A stretch of 64,000 nt of DNA from Paraburkholderia sp. BCC1886 (GCF_900996245.1 NZ_CAAJGK010000043.1:1-64000); one strand, 5' to 3'; counted from the first letter of the stretch, positions 16,811 to 26,289 are shown. The notes: generated from the sequence alone by a model not told the origin. Numbers and translations are program-made.

Positions 16811-18220
16811 TCAGTCCACCATCCAGGTATCTTTGGTTCCGCCCCCCTGCGAGGAATTCACGACCAGCGAGCCTTCCTGAAGCGCGACGCGAGTAAGACC
16901 GCCCGCGCACATCGTCACACTCTTGCCGGAAAGCACGAACGGCCGCAAGTCGATATGGCGCGGCGCGATACCCGCTTCGACGAAAGTCGGGCAAGCGGAC
17001 AGCGCCAGCGTGGGCTGCGCGATATAACCCGCCGGCCGTGCAATCAGACGTTCGCGGAACGATTCGATTTCGGCCTTGGTCGAGGCCGGTCCCACCAGCA
17101 TGCCGTAGCCGCCCGCGCCATGCACTTCCTTCACCACCAGTTCCGGCAGATGCGCGAGCGTGTAGGCGAGATCGTCGGGCTTGCGGCACTGGAACGTGGG
17201 TACGTTGTTCAGAATCGGCTTTTCGCCGAGATAGAACTCGATCATTTCCGGCACGTACGGGTAGATCGATTTGTCGTCGGCGATACCCGTGCCCATCGCG
17301 TTCGCGAGCGCCACGCGGCCGGCGCGATACGACGTCAGCAAACCCGGCACGCCGAGCGCCGAGTCGTTGCGGAAAGCAAGCGGATCGAGAAAGTCGTCGT
17401 CGACCCGGCGGTAGATCACGTCGACGCGCTTCGGTCCCTGCGTGGTACGCATGAACACATAGTTGTCGTCGACGAAGAGGTCCTTGCCTTCCACCAGTTC
17501 GACACCCATCTGCTGCGCGAGGAAGGTGTGCTCGAAGTACGCCGAGTTGTACATGCCCGGTGTGAGCACCACCACCACCGGATCGTCGACACCTTCGGGC
17601 GCGACCGAGCGCAGCGTATCGAGCAGCAGATCGGGATAATGCGCGACCGGCGCAATGCGGTTCTGCACGAACAGTTCGGGGAAGAGCCGCATCATCATCT
17701 TGCGGTTCTCGAGCATGTACGACACACCCGAGGGCACCCGCAAGTTGTCTTCGAGCACGTAAAACTCGCCCTCGTCACCCGCGCGAACCACGTCGACCCC
17801 GGCGATATGCGCGTAAACACCGAGCGGCACGTTCACGCCCTGCATCTCCGGGCGGTACTGCGCATTGGTGTAGACCTGCTCGGCCGGCACGATACCGGCG
17901 CGCACGATGTTGCGATCGTGATAGACGTCGTGGATAAACAGATTGAGTGCCTGCACCCGCTGACGCAAACCCGCTTCCAGAGTTTGCCATTCGCCACGCG
18001 GGATGATGCGGGGAATCAGGTCGAAGGGAATCAGTCGCTCGGTGCCGGACAGGTCGCCGTTCACCGCAAAGGTAATGCCGACCCGGCGAAATAGCAGATC
18101 GGCTTCCGCACGCTTGCGCGCGATCGCCTCATTGCCCTGCTTCACCAGCCAACGCTCGAAGCGCGCATAGTGTGGTCGCACGGCATCGTCATGATGACGC
18201 ATCTCGTCATAGCATCGCAT
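16811..18220 (-). CDS. Circularly permuted ATP-grasp enzyme (type 2)
   Basis: A 469-residue predicted amide- or peptide-bond-forming ligase. The ATG at 18220 gives the usual MRCYDEM start; a frame to 18337 adds a non-homologous extension. Key parts are EDN at residues 157-159 (VLEDNLRVPSG), LENR at 170-173, EGKDLFVDDNYVFMRTTQG, the FLDPLAFRNDSALGVPGLL stretch, and the closing SSQGGGTKDTWMVD. These are the nucleotide- and metal-binding elements of an ATP-grasp fold in permuted order. Substrates are unknown. It is the first gene of the operon, with a 204-base gap to alpha-E that shows no obvious gene. Confidence 0.92.
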   Translation of the reverse strand: MRCYDEMRHHDDAVRPHYARFERWLVKQGNEAIARKRAEADLLFRRVGITFAVNGDLSGTERLIPFDLIPRIIPRGEWQTLEAGLRQRVQALNLFIHDVYHDRNIVRAGIVPAEQVYTNAQYRPEMQGVNVPLGVYAHIAGVDVVRAGDEGEFYVLEDNLRVPSGVSYMLENRKMMMRLFPELFVQNRIAPVAHYPDLLLDTLRSVAPEGVDDPVVVVLTPGMYNSAYFEHTFLAQQMGVELVEGKDLFVDDNYVFMRTTQGPKRVDVIYRRVDDDFLDPLAFRNDSALGVPGLLTSYRAGRVALANAMGTGIADDKSIYPYVPEMIEFYLGEKPILNNVPTFQCRKPDDLAYTLAHLPELVVKEVHGAGGYGMLVGPASTKAEIESFRERLIARPAGYIAQPTLALSACPTFVEAGIAPRHIDLRPFVLSGKSVTMCAGGLTRVALQEGSLVVNSSQGGGTKDTWMVD

Positions 18221-18589
18221 GTCACGCCCCGCTCTTGTTGTCGGATAGAAGGCGAATGCGCTGCGCATTCGGTGTTCGACAATCATTGAAGCAAGCGCTA
18301 TGCCATTGAGCCTATCGCATGCGAAATCACAGTGCATGCACGCGAACGGCGCATCCCGACCGGCAAGGCCTGGACGCCATCGTACTGCGGCGGCTCATGA
18401 TGCGCTAGTACGGTGCACACGCGGCATCGCGGTGCGTGTTCGACGAGCGGACCCACGTAGCGATCGGGCATAAAAAATCCCCGTGAATTTTCATTCACGG
18501 GGATCTCTGACGACTCACACGACTAACCGGCTGTTGCGCCGGCGGCTCATGAAAAAACTGTCATGAAGCGCGGCCGGCGCATTGCACGA
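18221..18589. other. Promoter region of the Anbu operon and HU terminator
   Basis: This 369-base spacer holds the promoter of the ATP-grasp/Anbu operon (18221-18470, no confident boxes) and the terminator of the HU gene (18472-18504). No gene is apparent. Confidence 0.5.
18472..18504 (-). terminator. Intrinsic terminator of the HU gene
   Basis: ATCCCCGTGAAT (18478-18489), loop TTTC, then ATTCACGGGGAT (reading across 18493-18504) make a perfect 12-base-pair stem. The A-run at 18472-18477 is the minus-strand U-tract. It lies 85 bases past the HU stop. Confidence 0.9.
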
Positions 18590-19042
18590 TCAGCCTGCTG
18601 CAGCGTCTTTCAACTTCTTCAGCGGACGTGCCTTGATGCGCACGCTGGCCGGCTTGGCCGGGAACCAACGCTCTTCACCCGAGAACGGGTCTTTGCCGAA
18701 GCGCTTCTTCTTCGCCGGCACAGCTTGCACGACGATCTTCAACAGGCCCGACAGCGTGAACTCACCAGCGCCCTTCTTGTGGACGGCGCCGAGGATCGTA
18801 TCTTCGAGCGCGGCCAGCACGGCCTTGGCGGTTTTCGGTTCGACAGCGGCGCGTTCAGCGACGTGTGCAGCCAGCGAGGCCTTCGTGAAGGTGTCCTTGA
18901 TCGGCGACGGTGCGCTGGACGCCTTCACGGCGACCTTCTTAGCTGCGACGGCTTTCTTCGCAGGAACTTTCTTTGCAGCAACCTTCTTGGTGGGTACCGG
19001 GGCAGCAGCCTTCTTGGCCACCTTTTTTGCGGAAGTCGGCAT
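18590..19042 (-). CDS. HU-family DNA-binding protein with Lys/Ala-rich arm
   Basis: A 150-residue nucleoid protein. The start at 19042 follows AGGAG seven to eight bases upstream. Residues 1-45 are a basic, disordered, histone H1-like arm of AAKK/PAKK repeats; residues 48-140 form the HU/IHF fold (TKASLAAHVAERAAV, FTLSGLLKIVVQAVPAKKKRFGKDP). Ordinary HU is about 90 residues, so the arm is the unusual part. It is common in Burkholderiaceae and likely adds nonspecific DNA binding or compaction. Single gene with its own terminator. Confidence 0.92.
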   Translation of the reverse strand: MPTSAKKVAKKAAAPVPTKKVAAKKVPAKKAVAAKKVAVKASSAPSPIKDTFTKASLAAHVAERAAVEPKTAKAVLAALEDTILGAVHKKGAGEFTLSGLLKIVVQAVPAKKKRFGKDPFSGEERWFPAKPASVRIKARPLKKLKDAAAG

Positions 19043-19538
19043 GTTTCTCCTACCTGTAGTGGTCAGTGAATTGCACGAAGCGCAGACGGTATGTGCACGC
19101 TTCAACGCCGGATTCTACAAGCGCTCAAGCGATTTGCGCGACTCTTTTATGCGTCGCCGCGAATGTTTGTTGCGCCGCGCAGACTGCCCCGATCATTTTG
19201 GGCCTTGTTTTAGCGGGTAAAAGTGTTTTCGGAGGGGTCGGCGAGGGGCGCTGTCACGCACACGTAAACGGCGTTACAAACCGTTTCGATGCATGAATCA
19301 AGGGACTTTTATTCGATGGGCCGCGCTCACGAGATGCCGGACCTGGCGCTCGAACGGCATGCACGGACTCTGTGTTGCAACAAAAACGCCTGTACGTAGC
19401 AGCGAAATCGACTCATGCAGCCTCGCTCACTCATGCTGCGGCAGAAAATCGCAGCCGGTTCCGAATGGATGATCCGGGCGCGGGTCGCCCGGATGCCGCG
19501 CCGCCGGCATCGGGTATCTCCGCATTGGCGATGCGTTT
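19043..19538. other. Intergenic region between HU and mocR
   Basis: This 496-base stretch holds the HU promoter near 19043-19200 and the end of the mocR transcript. A perfect 9-base-pair hairpin, ATCCGGGCG (19472-19480) and CGCCCGGAT (19486-19494), sits 45 bases past the mocR stop without a T-tract. A small plus-strand hairpin with T5 (CGCAT/ATGCG near 19520-19540) overlaps the stop. No gene is supported. Confidence 0.5.
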
Positions 19539-21017
19539 TTATTGCGCCAGCTTCGGCAGCAGGCCGGCGAGTTTCGTGAGCGCAGCGTCGATCGACTCGA
19601 CTCCGATACTCCCGTAGCCGAAGATCAAGCCGGCCTGCGGCTTCACGCGTTGATGAAACGGGGCGATGCCGTATAAGCCGATCGCTGCATCGTGCGCAGC
19701 GTCGATCACCGCCGACTCGGTCAGCGGCGCCCGCAATCGTGCCGCCAGATGAATGCCGGCGCTCGGCACGATCGGCTCGAACCAGGGCGCCAGTTCGCCA
19801 TGCAGACGATCCAGCAGCAACGCACGACGCGCGGCGTAGAGCTTGTGCATACGGCGCAGATGCTTGGCGAAATCGCCGTCGAGCATGAACGAGGCGAGCG
19901 CGGTTTGTGTCAGCGTGCAGCCGTGCCAGTCCGAAATCTGCCGGGCCCGATACAGCGCACCGAACAGCGACGCCGGCGGTACGACATAACCAATGCGCAA
20001 TTCCGGGAATAGGGTTTTCGAAAACGTGCCGACATAAGCGACGAGACCCGCGCGGTCGAGACTCTTGAGCGGCTCCATCGACCGTCCTTCGAAACGGTAT
20101 TCGCAGTCGTAGTCGTCTTCGATGATCACTGCGCTGCGTGCCTGCGCCCAGGCCAGCAACTCGACGCGTCGCTCGAGACTCATCGGCATGCCGAGCGGAA
20201 ACTGATGCGACGGCGTCACATAGACGAGCCGCGCGTTGTCCGGCAGTTTGCCGACGATCAGTCCTTCGCCGTCCACCGGCACCGGCACCACGCGCGCGCC
20301 GGTCGCGTTGAAACACGCCAGCGCCGGCGGATAACCGGGGTCTTCGAGCGCCGCGACATCGCCCGGGCGCAACGTGACGCGCGCCAGAAGATCGAGCGCG
20401 TGCTGCGCGCCCTGCGTGACGATCACTTCGTCCCAATTGCTCGACACCGCGCGATTGAACGCGAGGTAGCGCGAGATGGCAAGGCGCAGCTCCTGCTCGC
20501 CCGCCGCGTCGCGATAGATGCCGATGCCGCGCGCCTGCGTGCGCAGCGCGCGATTCACGCAACGGCGCCAGACGTCGAACGGAAACAGCGCCTTGTCCGT
20601 CGCGCCGCCGATGAAGTCGTACGGCGAGGCCACCGACGCTCGCGGCGCCTGCAAGCCGCCGGGCTGTTGCTCCCACAACGGCTGCGCGCGGGGGACGGCC
20701 TTTGCTTTGGATCTGGCGCGTTCGCGGGCCAGGTCGGCGGCACGCGCGTAGGAAGAGCGCTCCGCCGGCAGACGCTCGAAGCCGTCGGCGACGAACGTGC
20801 CCGAACCGGCCCGCGTGCTCAAGTAGCCTTCGGCGAGCAGCCGCTCGAACACGTCGAGCGTGGTCTTGCGCGAGACGCCCAGCTGCGTCGCGAGATCGCG
20901 CGTGGACGGCAACCGGGTGCCGCCGGCCAGCCGCCCTTCGAGAATGCCCGCGCGCAACTGTCGATAGATCTGCCCGGACAGATCGTGACGCCCTTCCATG
21001 GCGATATGGATTTCCAT
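19539..21017 (-). CDS. MocR/PdxR-type GntR-aminotransferase regulator
   Basis: A 492-residue regulator with a GntR winged helix (residues 10-78: GTRLPSTRDLATQLGVSRKT) linked to a fold-type I aminotransferase domain (about 130-490). The PLP lysine is Lys334 in GTFSKTLFPELRIGY, and the Asp of the PLP pocket lies in IIEDDYDCEYRFEG, so cofactor binding is likely. MocR proteins usually control a divergent neighbour, which here is the AhpD-like gene at 21131. The start fits the family amino end. Confidence 0.92.
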   Translation of the reverse strand: MEIHIAMEGRHDLSGQIYRQLRAGILEGRLAGGTRLPSTRDLATQLGVSRKTTLDVFERLLAEGYLSTRAGSGTFVADGFERLPAERSSYARAADLARERARSKAKAVPRAQPLWEQQPGGLQAPRASVASPYDFIGGATDKALFPFDVWRRCVNRALRTQARGIGIYRDAAGEQELRLAISRYLAFNRAVSSNWDEVIVTQGAQHALDLLARVTLRPGDVAALEDPGYPPALACFNATGARVVPVPVDGEGLIVGKLPDNARLVYVTPSHQFPLGMPMSLERRVELLAWAQARSAVIIEDDYDCEYRFEGRSMEPLKSLDRAGLVAYVGTFSKTLFPELRIGYVVPPASLFGALYRARQISDWHGCTLTQTALASFMLDGDFAKHLRRMHKLYAARRALLLDRLHGELAPWFEPIVPSAGIHLAARLRAPLTESAVIDAAHDAAIGLYGIAPFHQRVKPQAGLIFGYGSIGVESIDAALTKLAGLLPKLAQ

Positions 21018-21130
21018 CGAAGTGGCTACCTCAAATATCCAGAAAATGGTTATTTCTAAAGACCAGTGAGGATCGTAAGCTTAATGCCATCCCCGCGGTT
21101 CGAGCGGATATCTTTAAAGGAAACTTCATC
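21018..21130. promoter_or_regulatory. MocR/AhpD-like divergent promoter region
   Basis: This 113-base spacer is AT-rich around 21033-21062. CCAG occurs as a direct repeat at 21039-21042 and 21063-21066, about two helical turns apart, which is the direct-repeat layout typical of MocR sites. This is a weak, positional proposal. Confidence 0.35.
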
Positions 21131-21568
21131 ATGCAAGCACGACTCGACTTCTACCGGGCCAGCCCGTCCGCCACCCGCGCGATGATGGCGCTCGAGGCCG
21201 CCATCGGCAAGAGCGGTATCGACAAGACGCTGGAGGAACTGATCCGGATTCGCGCGTCGCAGTTGAACGGCTGCGCGTTCTGTCTGGATATGCACGTGGC
21301 GGACGCGCGCAAACACGGCGAAAGCGAGCGGCGCCTCGCCACCGTGGCCGCGTGGCGCGAAGCGCCGTTCTTCACCGACCGCGAGCGCGCGGCGCTCGAG
21401 TGGACGGAAGCCGTCACGCTGATTGCAGAGACGCGCGTGCCGGACGCCGTGTGGGAAGTAGTGAAGCCGCATTTCAGCGAGCAGGAAATTGCCGACCTGA
21501 CGCTGCTGATCGTGGCGATCAACGGCTGGAACCGGATTGCGGTTTCGTTCCGCAAGCTGCCTGAATAA
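21131..21568 (+). CDS. Carboxymuconolactone decarboxylase/AhpD-family protein
   Basis: A 145-residue cytoplasmic protein with the AhpD-like fold. The start at 21131 has AAAGGA seven to eight bases upstream. The redox motif is Cys48-x-x-Cys51 followed by His55 (NGCAFCLDMH), typical of small alkylhydroperoxidase-like proteins. It therefore probably acts in peroxide or thiol redox chemistry and not in muconolactone decarboxylation. Divergent from mocR, its presumed regulator. Confidence 0.9.
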   Translation: MQARLDFYRASPSATRAMMALEAAIGKSGIDKTLEELIRIRASQLNGCAFCLDMHVADARKHGESERRLATVAAWREAPFFTDRERAALEWTEAVTLIAETRVPDAVWEVVKPHFSEQEIADLTLLIVAINGWNRIAVSFRKLPE

Positions 21569-21615
21569 GGACGCTGAAGCGGCGAGACGCGAGAAAGGCC
21601 GACGCGCGGGTTGTC

Positions 21616-23157
21616 TTACTCCACCGTTGCGCTATCCAGCGCCCCCGTATGCCGCGCGTCAAGACGCGCGGCGTCGCAGCAGCGTTGATGTTCCCGTGAC
21701 AGCCGGCTCATCAGCGGCAGCAACAGGACCGCGACCAGCGCCCCACCCGCCGCGAGCCAGCCGAGTCCCGTGAAAAGACGCGCGTACAGCGGCAACGACA
21801 CGAGCGGATCGAGTTCGCCTGCCGGCATCTGCGCGAAATTCGCGACCACGCTGCCCAGATACTGCGACACGCCGGTCGCCACGAAGAACGCGCCCATCAT
21901 GAAGCCGCTCATGCGTGCGGGCACGTAGCGCGCGATCATCGCAAGGCCCAGGCCGCTTACCAGCAGTTCGCCGAGCGAATAAAGGCCGTAACCGCCGACC
22001 ATGAACCAGGACGACACCCGTCCGTTCACCGCGTACCGCGCACTCGCCGCATACACGAAGAAGCCCGCCGCGACGACCGCAAAGCCGATTGCGTACTTCA
22101 CCGCGACCGGCACGTCCTTGCCGCTGCTGGCCAGCCGGGTATACAAAAGCGCCAGTAACGGACTCATCACCATGATCCAGATGGGGTTCAACGCCTGGAA
22201 TTGCGCGGCGCTCCATGTGAACAGCGTGACGCCGAACAGCGAGAAACGCGGATCGACATTGCGCAACGCGAATAGCGTGAGCGACGTCGACATCTGCTGA
22301 TAGAACACGAAGAACAGGATGACCTGCGCGGTCAGGATCAGGGCCGCGACGAGTCCGGCGCGCTCCGGGCGCTCGCACTTCATCAGCATGTAACCGAAGA
22401 TGCCCAGAATCGCGACCCCCGCCGCGTAGACGCAGGCCACCGCGACGGCCTTGTCCTGCAGCACGAACATCGTCGCGGTGCCGAGCGCCAGACCGCCCAG
22501 CGCTACCGCGTCGACCCGCTTCCAGCACACCGGTTCGGCGTCCGGCGCCGTACCGATATGCGCGATCGTGCGGAACATCAGGAAGTAGTTAAGCACCGAC
22601 AGCAGCATGCCCGCGCAGCACACGGCGAACGCCGCATGCCAGCCCCAACGGTCCTTGATCCACGGTGTGGCGAGCATCGACACCGTCGAGCCGACGTTGA
22701 CCGCCATGTAGTAAATCGTGAAAGCGCTGTCGATACGCGCGTCGTCGCCTTCGTAGATACGCCGCACCAGGTTGGCCGCATTCGCCTTGAAGAGCCCGTT
22801 GCCCACCACGATCACGCCGAGCGAGGCGTACAGATAACCCAACCGTTCGTTGGGCAGCGCCAGCATGCAGTAACCCACGCTCAGCACGACGGCGCCGAAG
22901 ATCATCGTGCGGCGCGCGCCCAGAACCCGGTCGCCGATCCACCCGCCAATAGACGGCGCCGCATACACGAGCGCCGCGAACGCGCCCCAGGTGAGCGTGG
23001 CCTGGCTGTCGCCGAACTGCAGCTTGTCGATCATGAACAGCACCAGCAGCGCGGCCATGCCGTAGTAGCCGAAGCGCTCCCACATCTCGATCAGAAAAAC
23101 GGTCGAAAACGATCGGGTTTGAGTAACCCGTACGCCCGGCAAATTGGATGAGTTCAT
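21616..23157 (-). CDS. POT-family proton-dependent oligopeptide transporter
   Basis: A 513-residue major-facilitator protein of the POT/PTR branch with 12 or more membrane helices. The first helix carries the proton-coupling ExxER motif (EMWERFGYYGM), and the characteristic GGWIGDRVLGARRTM and YYMAVNVGSTVSMLATPWI segments follow. It imports di- and tripeptides with protons across the inner membrane. The stop is 47 bases from the convergent AhpD-like gene; the gene stands alone. Confidence 0.92.
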   Translation of the reverse strand: MNSSNLPGVRVTQTRSFSTVFLIEMWERFGYYGMAALLVLFMIDKLQFGDSQATLTWGAFAALVYAAPSIGGWIGDRVLGARRTMIFGAVVLSVGYCMLALPNERLGYLYASLGVIVVGNGLFKANAANLVRRIYEGDDARIDSAFTIYYMAVNVGSTVSMLATPWIKDRWGWHAAFAVCCAGMLLSVLNYFLMFRTIAHIGTAPDAEPVCWKRVDAVALGGLALGTATMFVLQDKAVAVACVYAAGVAILGIFGYMLMKCERPERAGLVAALILTAQVILFFVFYQQMSTSLTLFALRNVDPRFSLFGVTLFTWSAAQFQALNPIWIMVMSPLLALLYTRLASSGKDVPVAVKYAIGFAVVAAGFFVYAASARYAVNGRVSSWFMVGGYGLYSLGELLVSGLGLAMIARYVPARMSGFMMGAFFVATGVSQYLGSVVANFAQMPAGELDPLVSLPLYARLFTGLGWLAAGGALVAVLLLPLMSRLSREHQRCCDAARLDARHTGALDSATVE

Positions 23158-23517
23158 CGTGGACCTTGTTGGGACGGTGACGGTAAAGCCGTGAATTCGT
23201 TTCGCTCATTCTGGCGATTTTGCGCGCCCGGCATCAGCGGAAAAGTACGGAAAACGCTGCGGCATTGGCTGGTTTCGCTTGCAGCTTTTTCCCAAGGAGT
23301 CTGCCGATCCGGACGAGCCTGCCAGCGATTCTGCCAGCACCAAAATCGGCATCGAGGAAGTCCTCCCGACCATCAAAGGATTTGGGCCGGACGGCCCGCG
23401 AACGTCCGCGCTCCAAACTAATTTTGCGATATGTGCGGCGTTTTGACCCGCTGAAACCGCGCTGCTAAGGTCACCGCAAGCTAAAGGTTCACCACGACAA
23501 ACACTGAGACACGCCCC
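23158..23517. other. Divergent intergenic region, POT/OprD
   Basis: This 360-base spacer holds the promoters of the peptide transporter (minus) and the OprD-type porin (plus). No gene or clear operator was seen. Confidence 0.45.
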
Positions 23518-24954
23518 ATGCAAGACCACCCCACCCCAAGCCGGACCAGGAAATCCGGCGGCACCGTCCGGTTCGATTTCGCACTTGCGCTCGCCGCGTC
23601 GATATCGGCGGCTCCAGCCCATGCGGCCAACGAACCAGCGCCACCCGACACCAGCAATGCCATCGTCGTCGCCGAGGCCGGGCAGACCGTCGTGCCGCCC
23701 GAACCGCTGTCGAGCCAGGCGAGTAGCAAAGGCCTGATTGCCGACAGTCATCTCAATCTGCAATGGCGCAATTACACCGATTACTTCCAGGCGCCGGACA
23801 CGATCTACCGTCACGCGTGGGTGCAGGGCGTGCAGGCCAACTTCGAATCCGGTTATACGCGCGGGCCCGTTGGCTTCGGCTTCGATGCGTCGCTATTCGG
23901 CGCGCTCAAGCTCGACGGCGGCAACGGCGCCGGCAATATGGTGCACGTGGGCAAGGACGGCGGCGGCTCGGGACAACTCGCCTGGGCCTATCCGGGCCTG
24001 TACGACATCAAGGGGCGCATCTCGGAGACAGTCGTCAAGTACGGCTTGCAAACCGTCACCAACCCGTTCCTCGAACCGCACGACAACCGCGCGCTGCCGC
24101 CGACTTTTCTCGGCGCCTCGCTCGTCAGCAACGAATTCGCCCACGCCACGCTGGAAGGCGGCAGCTTCACTAAAGTCGACGCCCGCGGCCACACCAACCT
24201 GAGCAATCTCACCACTTCGTACGGCGGCACGCGCATCGACCGGGTGACCTACTTCGGCGGCAGCTGGCGTTACGCGCCCAATGGCGAGCTGGCCCTGTAC
24301 GCCGATCAGGCCGACAACGTCTGGCGCCAGTACTACGGCTCGCTGTCGCACTCTTTCGGCGACCCGCGCAGCATCAAGTGGAGCGGCCTCGCGAACGTCT
24401 ACTCGACCCACGACACCGGCGCGGCCCGTCAGGGCAAGATCGACAGCAATGCGTACAGCCTGGCGATCTCCGCGCAACACGGCCCGCATGCGCTATTGCT
24501 CGGCTATCAGCAGGTGCTCGGCGAGCAGTTCTTCGATTACGTGAACGAGACCAACGGCATCTATCTGTCGAATTCGCTCGACGTCGACTACAACGCGCCG
24601 CACGAGCAGTCCTTGCAATTACGCTATTCGTTCGACGGCAAATACGCGGGTCTGCCCGGCTTCAAGGCCATGCTGTGGGGTGCGTATGGATGGGGGGCGA
24701 ACGGCGCGGCGGGCGCGGCCGCGAACGCGTCGACGGACGCGCCGCTGCACGACCTGTACTGGAAGCATGGGCAACCGGTGCACGGGCATCATCACGAGTT
24801 CGGGTTGATTCCCAGCTATACGCTGCAAGGCGGACGCTTCAAGGACACGAAGCTCACCTTCATTGCGATGTGGCACAACGGCTCGTATTACTACCCGGAC
24901 GGCAACAACATGGAGTACCGGCTCGTCGTGAACGTACCGGTCAAAGTGTTCTAG
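23518..24954 (+). CDS. OprD-family outer-membrane porin
   Basis: A 478-residue exported protein. A signal peptide ends near PAHA (residue 36), after a longer than usual polar amino end, so the true start might lie slightly downstream. The mature part matches OprD-type 18-strand substrate-specific channels: LNLQWRNYTDY, WVQGVQANFESGYTRGPVGF, a central YGLQTVTNPFLEPHDNRALP, and a closing strand ending VPVKVF. The family takes up amino acids, peptides or aromatic acids. The divergent peptide transporter suggests a possible shared substrate class, which is inference. Confidence 0.88.
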   Translation: MQDHPTPSRTRKSGGTVRFDFALALAASISAAPAHAANEPAPPDTSNAIVVAEAGQTVVPPEPLSSQASSKGLIADSHLNLQWRNYTDYFQAPDTIYRHAWVQGVQANFESGYTRGPVGFGFDASLFGALKLDGGNGAGNMVHVGKDGGGSGQLAWAYPGLYDIKGRISETVVKYGLQTVTNPFLEPHDNRALPPTFLGASLVSNEFAHATLEGGSFTKVDARGHTNLSNLTTSYGGTRIDRVTYFGGSWRYAPNGELALYADQADNVWRQYYGSLSHSFGDPRSIKWSGLANVYSTHDTGAARQGKIDSNAYSLAISAQHGPHALLLGYQQVLGEQFFDYVNETNGIYLSNSLDVDYNAPHEQSLQLRYSFDGKYAGLPGFKAMLWGAYGWGANGAAGAAANASTDAPLHDLYWKHGQPVHGHHHEFGLIPSYTLQGGRFKDTKLTFIAMWHNGSYYYPDGNNMEYRLVVNVPVKVF

Positions 24955-24966
24955 GCGTGGCGGCGC

Positions 24967-25266
24967 TCAGAATACGACCGAGAGCGCCACCGCGAGCCAG
25001 ATTGCCAGCACGCCCGCGAGAAACAGATGACGCGCGAGCCGCACCCGTTTGTCGTCGCTTTCCGTTTGAGCCGGACTCGTGGCAATCCATGGAACGAATC
25101 CGAGGCAGGCGAAGCCGATCATCGCTGAAACGAACACCAGCACGTCGGCCACGCGCCAACGGGTCGGCTCGTAAAGGCCCCAGTAGCCGAGAAAAACAAT
25201 GCCGATCGAAAAGATCGTCGCCGCGGCGCCGCTGAGCGCCGCCACTGAACCCGTTGGACTCGGCAT
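24967..25266 (-). CDS. Small three-helix membrane protein, unknown function
   Basis: A 99-residue protein with GGGGAG upstream of the ATG at 25266. Three hydrophobic segments are visible at about residues 12-32, 42-62 and 78-98, and a charged loop (ESDDKRVRLARH) sits before the last. No named family is recognised. It is convergent with the OprD gene (12-base gap) and lies downstream of the PanE-like gene on the same strand, ending an 87-base gap, so it may share its transcript. Confidence 0.7.
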   Translation of the reverse strand: MPSPTGSVAALSGAAATIFSIGIVFLGYWGLYEPTRWRVADVLVFVSAMIGFACLGFVPWIATSPAQTESDDKRVRLARHLFLAGVLAIWLAVALSVVF

Positions 25267-25353
25267 GCTGTTCTCCCCGGCAAATCGATCGGACCATCAC
25301 GCGCGGCACCGCGCTCGCACTGCCCGCACGCGCCGGGCAGGCGAGTGCGACGT

Positions 25354-26289
25354 TCAGGACGTCCGCGTCTGCCTCGCCTCGTACGTTTTCAGATGGGTAT
25401 AAGCGATCCGCAGCAGCGACAAACCATGCTCGCCCTTTTGCGCGTCGCCGCCGCGTGAAATCAGATCGCCGAGAATATGATCGGCCTCGGTATGCGAGTG
25501 GTTTTCCACGTCGCGCAGCATCGAGGCGGTCAGCGGCGACGGCGTGAACAACGTGGCCGTGACGCGCGCGTCGAAGTCCGGGCCCATCGAGAAGCCGCTA
25601 TGCCCGGCCACCGCGCGGCACTCGCCGAGCAGGTTTTCGATCACGCGCTTGCCGTCCGGCGCAGCCAGCATCTCGCCGACCGACCCGCGCATCAGACAGG
25701 TGCTCGCGGCCAGCGTGGCGAGGAACACCCACTTCTCCCACATGCGCAAGCGGATGTTCTCGCTAATCGTCACGTCGATATTCGCGCCGCTCATCGCATC
25801 CGCAATTGCCTGAGTGCGCTCCGATGCGCCACCGGCCAGTTCGCCGAAAGTGATGGCGTGCGATTCGTTCAGATGCACGATGTGTTGCGCGGCGTCGAGC
25901 GTCGCCGCGATCACGCACTGGCCACCCAGCACGCGGGCCTCGCCGAACTTTTCGGTGAGCACGTCGATATGCCGCATGCCGTTCAGCAAAGGCAGAATCG
26001 CCGTCGATTCGCCGACGAACGGCTTGAACGAGTCGATTGCGTCTTCCAGGCTATACGCCTTGCAACTAAGCAGCACGAGATCGAACGGATCGGCGGTCGC
26101 GCCGGCGAGTACGGTCTTGACGTCGTGTAGCGTGAGGTCGCCGCGGGCACTGCGAATGACGAGGCCATCCTGACGAAGTTTCTCCGCACGCGGACCGCGC
26201 ACGAGAAAGGTCACGTCCTGGCCGGCGGCCGCGAGACGCCCACCGAAATAGCCGCCTACCGCGCCCGCCCCTACTACTAGAATTCGCAT
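25354..26289 (-). CDS. Ketopantoate reductase (PanE/ApbA family)
   Basis: A 311-residue cytoplasmic NADPH-dependent 2-dehydropantoate 2-reductase-like enzyme. The Rossmann motif GAGAVGGYFGG is at residues 7-17. The carboxyl-terminal helical domain contains the conserved Lys-bearing WEKWVFLATLAASTCLMRG and the SMLRDVENHSHTEADHILG stretch typical of the family. Burkholderiaceae often carry several paralogues, so this copy need not be the pantothenate-pathway enzyme; no pan genes are adjacent. Confidence 0.85.
   Translation of the reverse strand: MRILVVGAGAVGGYFGGRLAAAGQDVTFLVRGPRAEKLRQDGLVIRSARGDLTLHDVKTVLAGATADPFDLVLLSCKAYSLEDAIDSFKPFVGESTAILPLLNGMRHIDVLTEKFGEARVLGGQCVIAATLDAAQHIVHLNESHAITFGELAGGASERTQAIADAMSGANIDVTISENIRLRMWEKWVFLATLAASTCLMRGSVGEMLAAPDGKRVIENLLGECRAVAGHSGFSMGPDFDARVTATLFTPSPLTASMLRDVENHSHTEADHILGDLISRGGDAQKGEHGLSLLRIAYTHLKTYEARQTRTS

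Noticed and set aside
19327..20676. 449-residue minus-strand frame overlapping mocR
   Set aside because: Out-of-frame shadow; the mocR frame carries clear GntR and PLP-binding motifs.
21131..21568. 4-carboxymuconolactone decarboxylase of the beta-ketoadipate pathway
   Set aside because: The CxxC-x3-His motif is that of AhpD-like peroxidase-type members, and no pca genes are adjacent.
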